Shown: positions 1-6,846, counted from the stretch's first letter. The stretch is 10,221 nucleotides of DNA from Pelomonas sp052436255 (GCA_052436255.1 JBQVNP010000168.1:1-10221), one strand, 5' to 3'. A program made the numbers and translations. Notes: a model not told the origin generated them from the sequence alone.

Positions 1-864
1 GGTGACGATGAGGCGCGACGAGGCGGTGCAGCGCTGGCCGGTGGAGAAGAAGCCGCTGTTGACGGCCGCGTTGACGGCCACGCCCAGGTCGGCGTCGTCC
101 AGCACGATCATCGGGTTCTTGCCGCCCATCTCCAGCTGGAACTTGGCCATGCGGGCCACGCAGGCGGCAGCGACCTTCTGGCCCGTGCCGACCGAGCCGG
201 TGAAGCTGATGGCGGCCACGCGCGGGTCGTGCAGCAGCTTTTCGCCGACGACCGAGCCGCGGCCCATGACGAGGTTGAACACGCCGGCCGGCAGGCCGCT
301 GCGCGACAGGATCTCGGCCAGCGCCCAGGCCGAGCCGGGCACGAGGTCGGCCGGCTTGAAGACGACGCAGTTGCCGAACGCCAGCGCTGGCGCGATCTTC
401 CAGGCGGGAATCGCGATGGGGAAGTTCCACGGCGTGATCAGGCCGACGACGCCGACGGCTTCACGGGTGACCTCGACACCGACGCCGGGGCGCACGGAGG
501 GCAGGGTCTCGCCGCCCGGGCGCAGCGCCTCGCCGGCGAAGAACTTGAAGATGTAGCCGGCGCGGGCGACCTCGCCGATGGCTTCGGCCAGGGTCTTGCC
601 TTCCTCGCGGGCCAGCAGGTCGCCCAGCTCGGCGCGGCGGGCCAGGATCTCGGTGCCGACGGCGTCGAGGATGTCGAAGCGCTGCTGCGGTGTGGACAGG
701 CTCCAGGCCGGGAAGGCGGCGGTGGCGGCCGTGATGGCGAGTTCGGCCTGGGCCGCATCGGCCTGGGCGTACTCGCCGACCAGGTCGCGCGTGTCAGACG
801 GGTTGATGTTGCGGGAGACGGCGTGGCCGTCCAGCCATTCACCGTTGATGAGGTTCTTGTGCAT
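1..864 (-). CDS. NAD(P)-dependent aldehyde dehydrogenase, probably 2-oxoglutarate semialdehyde dehydrogenase (N-terminal 288 residues, cut by window edge)
   Basis: This would oxidise 2,5-dioxopentanoate (2-oxoglutarate semialdehyde) to 2-oxoglutarate, the last step of aldarate breakdown. The ALDH family is clear: PWNFPIA of the cofactor-binding region, FTGSVGTG of the Rossmann turn, the general-base Glu in FQLEMGGKNP (about residue 245), and the catalytic Cys in STGQRCTAS (about residue 279). The reading frame runs open to base 1, so roughly 190 C-terminal residues of a usual 480-residue protein lie outside the window. The ATG at 864-862 follows AAGGA at a 7-nt spacing, a good ribosome binding site. 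It is the fourth gene after kdgD, the binding protein and gudD on the same strand, separated from gudD by 82 bp that hold a hairpin repeat. The family assignment is secure; the substrate is inferred from the neighbours and other semialdehydes are possible. Confidence 0.9.
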   Translation of the reverse strand, partial: MHKNLINGEWLDGHAVSRNINPSDTRDLVGEYAQADAAQAELAITAATAAFPAWSLSTPQQRFDILDAVGTEILARRAELGDLLAREEGKTLAEAIGEVARAGYIFKFFAGEALRPGGETLPSVRPGVGVEVTREAVGVVGLITPWNFPIAIPAWKIAPALAFGNCVVFKPADLVPGSAWALAEILSRSGLPAGVFNLVMGRGSVVGEKLLHDPRVAAISFTGSVGTGQKVAAACVARMAKFQLEMGGKNPMIVLDDADLGVAVNAAVNSGFFSTGQRCTASSRLIVT

Positions 865-877
865 GGTGGGGTCCTTG

Positions 878-946
878 AATGCAACCACAGAGGCACAGAG
901 CAGATGCCTCTTTGAGTCCGCTGTGTCTCTGTGGTTGCCTTTGAAT
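878..946. repeat. Dispersed hairpin repeat, copy 1
   Basis: The arms GCAACCACAGAGGCACAG (881-898) and CTGTGTCTCTGTGGTTGC (921-938) pair over 18 positions with a single mismatch that becomes a G-T pair in one RNA orientation; the loop is 22 nt. The element begins AATGCAACC and ends GTTGCCTTTGAA, and both ends recur in the copy at 4307-4389. It fills the gap between the gudD stop codon and the aldehyde dehydrogenase ribosome binding site, so it is probably transcribed inside the operon. An alternative smaller stem is GAGGCA (890-895) with TGCCTC (905-910). There is no T-run, so it is not a classical intrinsic terminator. Confidence 0.8.
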
Positions 947-2275
947 TCAGCGGTCCAGTGCGGGCCGCTTGGGGTTGAAGCTCCAGCCCGGAATCAGGTA
1001 TTGCATCGCGATCGCATCATCGCGGGCGCCAAGACCATGCTGCTTGTAGAGGGCATGAGCCCTCTCGACTTCCACCATGTCCAGCTCCACGCCCAGGCCC
1101 GGCTTCTTCGGCACCTGCACATGGCCGCCGACGATCTGCAACGGCTCTTTCGTCAGCCGCTGGCCGTCCTGCCAGATCCAGTGCGTGTCGATGGCGGTGA
1201 CCTTGCCGGGCGCTGCGGCGCCGACATGCGTGAACATTGCCAGCGAGATGTCGAAGTGGTTGTTGGAATGCGAGCCCCAGGTCAGGCCCCAGTCGCGGCA
1301 GTTTTGCGCCACGCGCACCGAGCCGGCCATGGTCCAGAAGTGCGGATCGGCCAGCGGGATGTCCACGCTCTGCAGCGCCAGCGCGTGCGTCAGCTGGCGC
1401 CAGTCGGTGGCGACCATGTTGGTGGCCGTCGGCAGGCCGGTGGCGCGGCGGAACTCGGCCATCACCTCGCGGCCCGAAAAGCCGTCTTCGGCGCCGCAGG
1501 GGTCCTCCGCATAGGCGATGACACCGCGCAGGTCGCGCAGCAGGCGGACGGCGTCCTTGAGCAGCCAGCCGCCGTTGGGGTCCAGCGTCACGCGGGCGTC
1601 GGGGAAGCGCTCGTGCAGCGCGCGGATGGCCTCGACCTCTTCGTCGCCCCGCAGCACGCCGCCCTTGAGCTTGAAGTCGTTGAAGCCGTAGCGCTCGCGG
1701 GCGGCTTCGGCCAGTTTGACGACCGCGTCGGGCGTCATCGCCGCTTCATGCCGCAGGCGGCACCAGTCGTTGTCGGCGTCGGGTTCCGAGTGATAGGGCA
1801 GGTCGGTCTTGCCCTTGTCGCCGACGAAGAACAGATAGCCCAGCATCTCCACTGCGTCGCGCTGCTGGCCTTCGCCGAGCAGCGCCGCGACGGGCAGCCC
1901 GAGGTGCTGGCCGAGCAGGTCCAGCATCGCCGACTCGATGGCGGTGACGGCGTGGATGGTGGTGCGCAGGTCGAAGGTCTGCTGTCCGCGGCCGCCCGAG
2001 TCGCGGTCCGCGAAGGCCTTCTGCACGGCCTGAAGCAGGCCCTGGTGCGAGCCGACAGGCTGGCCGACGACGAGCTGGCGTGCGTCTTCCAGCGTCTGGC
2101 GGATCTTCTCGCCGCCGGGCACCTCGCCCACGCCGGTGTTCCCGGCGCTGTCGGTCAGGATCAGGAGGTTGCGGGTGAAGAAGGGCGCGTGCGCGCCGCT
2201 GAGATTGAGCAGCATGCCGTCGCGGCCGGCGACGGGCACGACACGCAGCTCTTTGATGACGGGCGTGGCATGCAT
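947..2275 (-). CDS. gudD: D-glucarate dehydratase (enolase superfamily)
   Basis: It dehydrates D-glucarate to 5-dehydro-4-deoxy-D-glucarate in the cytoplasm. The 442-residue protein matches the usual length of about 445. The catalytic set of the glucarate dehydratase group is visible with a constant offset of three from my recollection of E. coli numbering: K202 and K204 in FKLKGG, metal ligands D232 (DPNGGW), E257 (AEDPCG) and N286 (ATNM), the catalytic base H336 in GSHSNNH, and its partner D363 in AIDTHW. The ATG at 2275 gives the normal N-terminus (MHATPVIKEL). Only a TTG at 2329 lies upstream in frame, inside the preceding gene. The start is 4 bp after the stop of the binding-protein gene and has no clear Shine-Dalgarno sequence, so translational coupling is likely. 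Function is very probable. Confidence 0.96.
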   Translation of the reverse strand: MHATPVIKELRVVPVAGRDGMLLNLSGAHAPFFTRNLLILTDSAGNTGVGEVPGGEKIRQTLEDARQLVVGQPVGSHQGLLQAVQKAFADRDSGGRGQQTFDLRTTIHAVTAIESAMLDLLGQHLGLPVAALLGEGQQRDAVEMLGYLFFVGDKGKTDLPYHSEPDADNDWCRLRHEAAMTPDAVVKLAEAARERYGFNDFKLKGGVLRGDEEVEAIRALHERFPDARVTLDPNGGWLLKDAVRLLRDLRGVIAYAEDPCGAEDGFSGREVMAEFRRATGLPTATNMVATDWRQLTHALALQSVDIPLADPHFWTMAGSVRVAQNCRDWGLTWGSHSNNHFDISLAMFTHVGAAAPGKVTAIDTHWIWQDGQRLTKEPLQIVGGHVQVPKKPGLGVELDMVEVERAHALYKQHGLGARDDAIAMQYLIPGWSFNPKRPALDR

Positions 2276-2279
2276 GGAA

Positions 2280-3245
2280 TCAATCTGCCGTGATCTTGCG
2301 GTCCTCGATGACCTTCTTCCAGCGTGCAAATTCCGACGCCTGGAAGGCGGTGAACTGCTCGGGCGTGTTGGCGACGATCTCGAAGCCCTGCTCCAGCAGC
2401 TTTGGCTTCACGTCCGGCGCGTTCAATGTCTTGACGATGCCGGCATGCAGCTTGGCCTTGGTGTCGGCGGGCAGGCCCTTGGGCGCCGCCACCGCCTGCC
2501 ACGAGTACACCTGCAAGCCCTTGATGCCCAGCTCGTCCATGGTCTGCACGTCCGGCAGCGCCGGCGAGCGGCCGGCGCTGGTGATGCCCAGTGCGCGCAG
2601 CTTGCCGGCCTTGATCTGCGGCAGCGCGGTGTTGATGTTCATGAAGCTGGAGTCGACCTGGTTGCCCAGCAGGTCGGTCATCACCGGGCCGCCGCCCTTG
2701 TAGGGGATGTGCAGACCGGTGGTGCCCGTCTGCTGCCAGAACAGCTCGGCGGTGATGTGGTCGCTGGAGCCGTTGCCGGAGGTGCCGAAACTCATCTTCT
2801 CGGGGTGCGCCTTCAGGAAGGCGATGACCTCGGCCATGCTCTTGTGCGGCGACGCGGCGGGCACGACCAGCACGTTGGGCGCCTGCACGGCGACGGTGAT
2901 GTAGTCGAGGTCCTTGGTCGGGTCGTAGGGCAGGTTCTTCAGCAGATGCGGGCCGATGACCAAGGGGCCCAGTGACGTGACGAGCACGGTGTAGCCGTCG
3001 GCCGGCGCGCGCTTGACCATGGCCGTGCCGATGGTGCCGCCCGCACCGCCGCGGTTGTCGACGACGAAGCTGCTGCCGGCGATGCTTTCCTGCAGCTTGT
3101 TGCCCAACAGGCGTGCGATGGCGTCGGTGGAGCCGCCGGGGGGGAAGGGCACCAGCAGCGTGACGGGTTTGGCGGGCCAGGCCTGGCCCACGGCAGCGGT
3201 GGCGCCAGCGGCACCGAGCAGCAATGCGGTCAGCAGTTTCTTCAT
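2280..3245 (-). CDS. Bug/TctC-family periplasmic solute-binding protein of a tripartite tricarboxylate transporter
   Basis: This 321-residue protein has a lipophilic signal peptide (MKKLLTALLLGAAGATAAVG, likely cleaved after about residue 22). It then shows the family signatures KPVTLLVPFPPGGSTDAIAR (residues 26-45), VVDNRGGAGG (61-70), and a later LPYDPTKDLDYI segment. These proteins bind small carboxylates in the periplasm and hand them to a TctA/TctB membrane pair. Its place between kdgD and gudD suggests glucarate or galactarate as ligand. No tctA or tctB is in the window. The start codon follows CGGAGAC at a good distance. Spacing is 29 bp to kdgD and 4 bp to gudD, consistent with one operon. 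The family is sure; the ligand is inferred from position only. Confidence 0.94.
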   Translation of the reverse strand: MKKLLTALLLGAAGATAAVGQAWPAKPVTLLVPFPPGGSTDAIARLLGNKLQESIAGSSFVVDNRGGAGGTIGTAMVKRAPADGYTVLVTSLGPLVIGPHLLKNLPYDPTKDLDYITVAVQAPNVLVVPAASPHKSMAEVIAFLKAHPEKMSFGTSGNGSSDHITAELFWQQTGTTGLHIPYKGGGPVMTDLLGNQVDSSFMNINTALPQIKAGKLRALGITSAGRSPALPDVQTMDELGIKGLQVYSWQAVAAPKGLPADTKAKLHAGIVKTLNAPDVKPKLLEQGFEIVANTPEQFTAFQASEFARWKKVIEDRKITAD

Positions 3246-3274
3246 GGGTGTCTCCGAGTGAACTTGTGGGGTGT

Positions 3275-4186
3275 TTATTGCGGGCCGAGCTTGGCGATCA
3301 GCGCGCTGAGCTGGTCCACCTCAGCGGGCGCCAGGTCCGACAGCGGCGGGCGCACCGGGCCGGCCGTGTGGCCCACCAGCGTGGCGCCGGCTTTCACGAT
3401 GGACACGGCATAGCCCTCGCCCTTGTTGCGCAGCGCCACGTAGGGGATGAAGAAGTCGCGCACCAGGCGGTTCGTCGTCTCGGTGTCGCCCGCCGCGTGG
3501 GCGTTGTAGAACGCCATCGCCGTCTTGGGGATGAAGTTGAAGACGGCCGACGAGTAGACCGGGCAGCCCATCGCCTTGTAGGCGCCGGCAAACAGCTCGG
3601 CCGTGGGCAGGCCGCCCAGGTAGGCGAAGCGATCACCCAGCGTCTGGCGGATCGAGACGAATTTCTCGATGTCGCCCAGGCCGTCCTTGAAGCCGATCAG
3701 GTTCGGGCAGCGGTCGGCCAGAACCTTCAGCGACGCGGGCGTGAGCTTGCAGGCGCCGCGGTTGTAGACGACGACGCCGAACTTGACGCTCTTGCAGACG
3801 GCCTCGACGTGATTGATCAGGCCGTCCTGGCTCGCTTCGGTCAGGTAGTGGGGCAGCAGCAGCACGCCCTGCGCGCCCAGGCGTTCGGCTTCCTGCGCGT
3901 ACTGGATGGCCACACGGGTGCCGCCGCCCGCGCCGGCCAGGATGGGCGTGCGGCCCCGGCAGGTGTCCAGCGCCACCTTGATGACGTCGCTGTACTCGCC
4001 CGGTTCCAGCGAGAAGAACTCACCCGTACCGCCCGCCGCGAACAGCGCCGAGGCGCCGTAGGGCTGCAGCCACTCTAGGCGCTCGGCATACGGCTTGGGC
4101 GCGAAGTTCAGCTGCGCATCGAAGTCGGTCAGCGGGAAGGACAGCAGGCCGGCTTCGAGGACGGCCTTGAGTTCTTGGGGCGACAT
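3275..4186 (-). CDS. kdgD: 5-dehydro-4-deoxyglucarate dehydratase
   Basis: It removes water and CO2 from 5-dehydro-4-deoxy-D-glucarate to give 2,5-dioxopentanoate. The 303-residue protein belongs to the dihydrodipicolinate synthase/N-acetylneuraminate lyase (class I aldolase) family. The Schiff-base lysine is K167 in GFKDGLGD, the conserved tyrosine is Y141 in VVYNRG, and the substrate-carboxylate loop is GGTGEFFSL (52-60). The GFKDG context and the GTGEFFSL loop fit the KdgD subgroup better than dihydrodipicolinate synthase, and the neighbours agree. The ATG at 4186 follows GGAGA with a 7-nt gap; an in-frame start at 4231 would lie inside the candidate operator and is less likely. It is the first gene of the kdgD-binding protein-gudD-aldehyde dehydrogenase run. 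Confidence 0.94.
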   Translation of the reverse strand: MSPQELKAVLEAGLLSFPLTDFDAQLNFAPKPYAERLEWLQPYGASALFAAGGTGEFFSLEPGEYSDVIKVALDTCRGRTPILAGAGGGTRVAIQYAQEAERLGAQGVLLLPHYLTEASQDGLINHVEAVCKSVKFGVVVYNRGACKLTPASLKVLADRCPNLIGFKDGLGDIEKFVSIRQTLGDRFAYLGGLPTAELFAGAYKAMGCPVYSSAVFNFIPKTAMAFYNAHAAGDTETTNRLVRDFFIPYVALRNKGEGYAVSIVKAGATLVGHTAGPVRPPLSDLAPAEVDQLSALIAKLGPQ

Positions 4187-4209
4187 GGACAGGTCTCCGT
4201 GGTGATTCA

Positions 4210-4235
4210 CAAGTTGTAGGTCATCGTACAACTTG
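4210..4235. promoter_or_regulatory. Candidate GntR operator upstream of kdgD
   Basis: A perfect inverted repeat, CAAGTTGT (4210-4217) and ACAACTTG (4228-4235), flanks a 10-nt spacer. The right half reads GTTGTACGA on the minus strand (4232-4224), the same 9-mer as in the operator next to garD. The site lies about 24-49 bp upstream of the kdgD start codon. FadR-type GntR regulators are known to bind dyads built on a GT-N3-AC core, which the right half fits. Assignment to the regulator at 4394-5119 is inference. Confidence 0.6.
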
Positions 4236-4250
4236 GTTTAAATCCAGCAG

Positions 4251-4270
4251 TACTAGGGATAACCCGTGAA
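4251..4270. promoter_or_regulatory. Conserved upstream block GGGATAACCC, copy at kdgD
   Basis: The block TACTA-GGGATAACCC-GTGAA matches, apart from one substitution pair and one inserted base, the minus-strand sequence TACTCC-GGGATAACCC-TTGAA at 5135-5115. In both places it stands upstream of a candidate GntR operator and in the same orientation relative to the aldarate gene (kdgD here, garD there). It is nearly palindromic (GGG-ATAA-CCC). Its function is not known to me; a second regulator site or a promoter element is possible. Confidence 0.45.
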
Positions 4271-4306
4271 TCGCTGCTGCCGGCGCTGCACAAAAGCCAA
4301 GTCGGA

Positions 4307-4389
4307 AATGCAACCGCAGAGGCACAGAGGCACAGAGAAATAACAAAGGCTTTTCAGTCCTCCTCAGTGTCTCTGGGTTGCCTTTGAAC
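4307..4389. repeat. Dispersed hairpin repeat, copy 2 (degenerate stem)
   Basis: The left side AATGCAACCGCAGAGGCACA (from 4308) matches copy 1 at all but one position, then AGGCACAG is tandemly duplicated. The right side CAGTGTCTCTGGGTTGC (4365-4381) followed by CTTTGAA matches the right end of copy 1. Pairing of the two sides is imperfect, with an indel and a few mismatches. The element ends 4 bp before the regulator's stop codon at 4396-4394 and sits between that gene and kdgD. Confidence 0.75.
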
Positions 4390-4393
4390 TCAT

Positions 4394-5119
4394 TCAGTCC
4401 ATGTCGGCTTGCGCCCTGCGGCGGCGTTCGCGGCTGTTGCTCAGGTGGGTGCGCATGGCGGCGCGCGCCGACTCGGCATCCTGGCTGGCAATGGCGTCGA
4501 AGATGCTTTCATGCTCGACGTTAACGCGGCGCATATAGGCCAGCCGCTCCGCGCTCATGTCGGGGGTGGGTTCCAGCCGGGCGCGCGGAATGATCTGGCT
4601 GCCCAGCGTCGCCATCAGCTCGGCGAAGTGGCCGTTCTGGGTGGCCCGGGCGATTTCCAGGTGGAACTGGAAATCGGCGGCGACCGAATCGTTACCCGTC
4701 TCGACCGCGGCGATGATCTCGTCCAGCGCCCTGCGCAGGGCGAGGAGATTGGCTTCACTGCGGCGCTGGGCGGCCAGCCCCGCGGCCTCGGTCTCCAGGC
4801 CGATGCGCAGTTCCAGTACGGCGATGACGTCCTGCAGGGTGCTGAACTGCTCCGGCGTGATCTTGAACGACGGCCCGTCGCCCGGCCCGAGAACAAATGT
4901 GCCGATGCCGTGGCGCGTTTCAACCAGGCCGGCCGCCTGCAGCTTGGAGATGGCCTCGCGCACAACGGTGCGGCTGACCTCAAACTCGCCCATGATGGCC
5001 GCCTCGGTGGGCAGCTTGTCGCCGGCCTGCAGTTGACCGGCGCGGATGCGATCACCGAGCGAGTCGACCAGTTCAAGGGCCAGCGTGCGTGGCCGCCGGC
5101 GTCCGAAGGGTTGGTTCAA
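4394..5119 (-). CDS. GntR-family transcriptional regulator, FadR/FCD subgroup
   Basis: A 241-residue DNA-binding regulator. The winged helix-turn-helix spans about residues 13-76 (LPTEAAIMGEFEVSRTVVRE, then GLVETRHGIGTFV), typical of GntR proteins. The FCD ligand domain spans about 97-230, with the usual metal ligands D149, H153 (DFQFHLEIA), H203 (VEHESIF) and H225 (MRTHLSN). The start is taken as TTG at 5119: a TAA stands in frame two codons upstream and there is no in-frame ATG before the HTH. GGGA lies 6-7 nt upstream. It is divergent from garD (71 bp apart) and precedes kdgD on the same strand. Both gaps carry a GTTGTACGA dyad, so it probably represses both units and itself, with an aldarate or a pathway intermediate as inducer (inference). 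Confidence 0.93.
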   Translation of the reverse strand: MNQPFGRRRPRTLALELVDSLGDRIRAGQLQAGDKLPTEAAIMGEFEVSRTVVREAISKLQAAGLVETRHGIGTFVLGPGDGPSFKITPEQFSTLQDVIAVLELRIGLETEAAGLAAQRRSEANLLALRRALDEIIAAVETGNDSVAADFQFHLEIARATQNGHFAELMATLGSQIIPRARLEPTPDMSAERLAYMRRVNVEHESIFDAIASQDAESARAAMRTHLSNSRERRRRAQADMD

Positions 5120-5135
5120 GGGTTATCCCGGAGTA
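5115..5135. promoter_or_regulatory. Conserved upstream block GGGATAACCC, copy at regulator start/garD
   Basis: On the minus strand the block reads TACTCC-GGGATAACCC-TTGAA, and its TTG is the regulator's start codon. It matches the block at 4251-4270. Seen from garD it lies about 55-75 bp upstream of the first ATG, on the far side of the candidate operator. Its overlap with the regulator's translation start could also be its main purpose here. Confidence 0.45.
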
Positions 5136-5167
5136 GTGAAGCGAGCGAGACGTCTAAAGTCAGGCTG

Positions 5168-5198
5168 GTTGTACGACAACTAGACGACGTATGACAAC
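5168..5198. promoter_or_regulatory. Candidate GntR operator between the regulator and garD
   Basis: GTTGTACGACAAC (5168-5180) is a perfect 5-bp dyad around ACG and fits the T-N-GT-N3-AC-N-A pattern known for FadR-type GntR sites. A second half-site, TATGACAAC (5190-5198), repeats TACGACAAC (5172-5180) with one change, 18 bp further on, and overlaps the first possible garD start codon. GTTGTACGA is shared with the kdgD upstream site. Confidence 0.65.
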
Positions 5199-6804
5199 AA
5201 CTTTAGCAACGCTCACCGCCGCCATGCCTGATGTTTCCCCCCGTCCGCCTCTGACGCTGCGCATGCGCGCCGAAGACAACGTCGCCATCGTTGCCAACGA
5301 CGGCGGGCTGCCGCCAGGCACCGTGCTGCCCGATGGCGCGCCCGGCGCTGGGCTGGTGCTGCGCGACAAGGTGCCGCAGGGCCACAAGCTTGCGCTGCGC
5401 GACATCGCCGAGGGCGAGGTGGTGCTGCGCTACGGCGTGCCCATCGGCTATGCGCTCAAAGCCATCCCCGCCGGCAGATGGGTGCACGAGCGCCTGCTTC
5501 AGATGCCCGCCGCCCGCGCGCTGGAGGGCCTGCCCATCGCCACCGTCAAGCCGCCGGCCGCCGAGCCGCTGACCGGCTACACCTTCGAGGGCTACCGCAA
5601 CCGTGACGGCTCGGTCGGCACGCGCAACATCCTCGCCATCACGACGACGGTGCAATGCGTCGCCGGCGTCGTCGCCCAGGCCGTGGCGCGCATCAAGGCC
5701 GAGCTGTTGCCGCACTACCCCAACGTCGACGACGTCATCGGCCTGGAGCACAGCTACGGCTGCGGCGTGGCCATCGACGCGCCGGACGCCGTCATCCCCA
5801 TCCGCACGCTGAGGAACATCTCGCTGAACCCCAACTTCGGCGGCGAGGTGATGGTGGTGAGCCTCGGCTGCGAGAAGCTGCAGCCCGCCCGCCTGCTGCC
5901 GCCGGGTTCCTTCCCGATCACGGACGAGCGCGGCGAACTGGACACCGTCTGCCTGCAGGACGACGCCCACGTCGGCTTCATGTCAATGCTCGACGACATC
6001 GTGGGCAGCGCCAGGCCGCACCTGGCGCGCCTGAACGCCCGCCGTCGCGAGACCGTGCCCGCGAGTGAGCTGGTCGTCGGCGTGCAATGCGGCGGCAGCG
6101 ACGCCTTCTCCGGCGTGACGGCCAACCCGGCGGTGGGCTTCTGCGCCGACCTGCTGGTGCGCGCGGGCGCGACCATCATGTTCAGCGAGAACACCGAGGT
6201 GCGCGACGCCGTCGAGCAGCTCACCAGCCGTGCCGCCACGCCAGAAGTCGCCGACGCCATCATTCGCGAACTCGGCTGGTACGACCGCTACCTTGACCGC
6301 GGCCGCGTCGACCGCTCGGCCAACACCACGCCCGGCAACAAGGCCGGCGGCCTCTCCAACATCGCCGAGAAGGCGATGGGCTCCATCATCAAGAGCGGCA
6401 GCTCGGCCATCAGTCACGTGCTGGCCCCGGGCGAGAAGCTGCGACCCGACCAGCGCGGCCTCGTCTACGCCGCCACGCCTGCCAGCGACTTCATCTGCGG
6501 CACGCTGCAGCTGGCGGCCGGCATGAACCTGCACATCTTCACCACCGGCCGCGGCACGCCCTACGGCCTGGCCGAATGCCCCGTCGTCAAGGTCGCCACG
6601 CGCACGGACCTGGCGCGCCGCTGGCACGACCTGAAGGACATCAACGCCGGCCGCATCGCCGATGGCGAGGCCACGATTGAAGAGACCGGCTGGGAGATGT
6701 TCCGCCTGCTGCTGGACGTGGCCAGTGGCCGCAGGAAGACCTGGGCCGAGCACTGGAAGCTGCACAACAGCCTGGTGCTGTTCAACCCGGCGCCGGTGAC
6801 CTGA
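5191..6804 (+). CDS. garD: Galactarate dehydratase (UxaA/GarD family)
   Basis: It dehydrates galactarate (meso-galactarate) to 5-dehydro-4-deoxy-D-glucarate, the same product as GudD. An N-terminal SAF-like domain covers about residues 29-98 (DNVAIVANDGGLPPGTVL through IGYALKAIPAG). It is followed by the UxaA-family core with GYRNRDGSVGTRN, GLEHSYGCG, CGGSDAFSGVTANPAVGF and a C-terminal FTTGRGTPYGL. The long N-terminal domain and overall length (537, or 526 from the second ATG) fit GarD better than two-part altronate dehydratases. The start is uncertain: the ATG at 5191 lies within a candidate operator half-site and lacks a ribosome binding site. The ATG at 5224 (MPDVSPRPPLTLRM) gives a more usual length but also lacks one. 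It is divergent from the regulator and monocistronic as far as visible. Confidence 0.93.
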   Translation: MTTTLATLTAAMPDVSPRPPLTLRMRAEDNVAIVANDGGLPPGTVLPDGAPGAGLVLRDKVPQGHKLALRDIAEGEVVLRYGVPIGYALKAIPAGRWVHERLLQMPAARALEGLPIATVKPPAAEPLTGYTFEGYRNRDGSVGTRNILAITTTVQCVAGVVAQAVARIKAELLPHYPNVDDVIGLEHSYGCGVAIDAPDAVIPIRTLRNISLNPNFGGEVMVVSLGCEKLQPARLLPPGSFPITDERGELDTVCLQDDAHVGFMSMLDDIVGSARPHLARLNARRRETVPASELVVGVQCGGSDAFSGVTANPAVGFCADLLVRAGATIMFSENTEVRDAVEQLTSRAATPEVADAIIRELGWYDRYLDRGRVDRSANTTPGNKAGGLSNIAEKAMGSIIKSGSSAISHVLAPGEKLRPDQRGLVYAATPASDFICGTLQLAAGMNLHIFTTGRGTPYGLAECPVVKVATRTDLARRWHDLKDINAGRIADGEATIEETGWEMFRLLLDVASGRRKTWAEHWKLHNSLVLFNPAPVT

Positions 6805-6828
6805 GCGGGGCGCGCCATACTTTGGCCG

Positions 6829-6846
6829 CGCTGATGCGGATCAGCG
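6829..6846. other. Short perfect hairpin before the 6859 gene
   Basis: CGCTGAT-GCGG-ATCAGCG is a 7-bp perfect stem with a tetranucleotide loop. It ends 3 bp before the GGAG ribosome binding site (6850-6853) of the next gene and 24 bp after the garD stop. It could shape translation of that gene or mark the end of the garD transcript; there is no T-run. Confidence 0.4.

Noticed and set aside
878..946. Copy 1 hairpin as an intrinsic terminator between gudD and the aldehyde dehydrogenase gene
   Set aside because: There is no T-run on either side, and the next gene starts right after with a good ribosome binding site and a matching pathway role.
578..2293. Long open frame on the plus strand opposite gudD and the aldehyde dehydrogenase
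   Set aside because: Its predicted protein has no family signature and is rich in Arg, Ala, Gly and Val, as expected for a mirror frame in high-GC DNA. The opposite strand encodes clear enzymes with complete active sites.
3275..4186. kdgD as dihydrodipicolinate synthase (dapA)
   Set aside because: The fold family is shared, but the GFKDGLGD and GTGEFFSL contexts and the neighbouring aldarate genes favour 5-dehydro-4-deoxyglucarate dehydratase.
4316..4337. Short tandem repeat AGGCACAG considered as a CRISPR-like or microsatellite array
   Set aside because: Only two units are present, without spacers. It is internal to the hairpin repeat copy.
5203..5970. Long open frame on the minus strand inside garD
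   Set aside because: It is an antisense shadow of garD, of low-complexity composition and with no recognisable domain.
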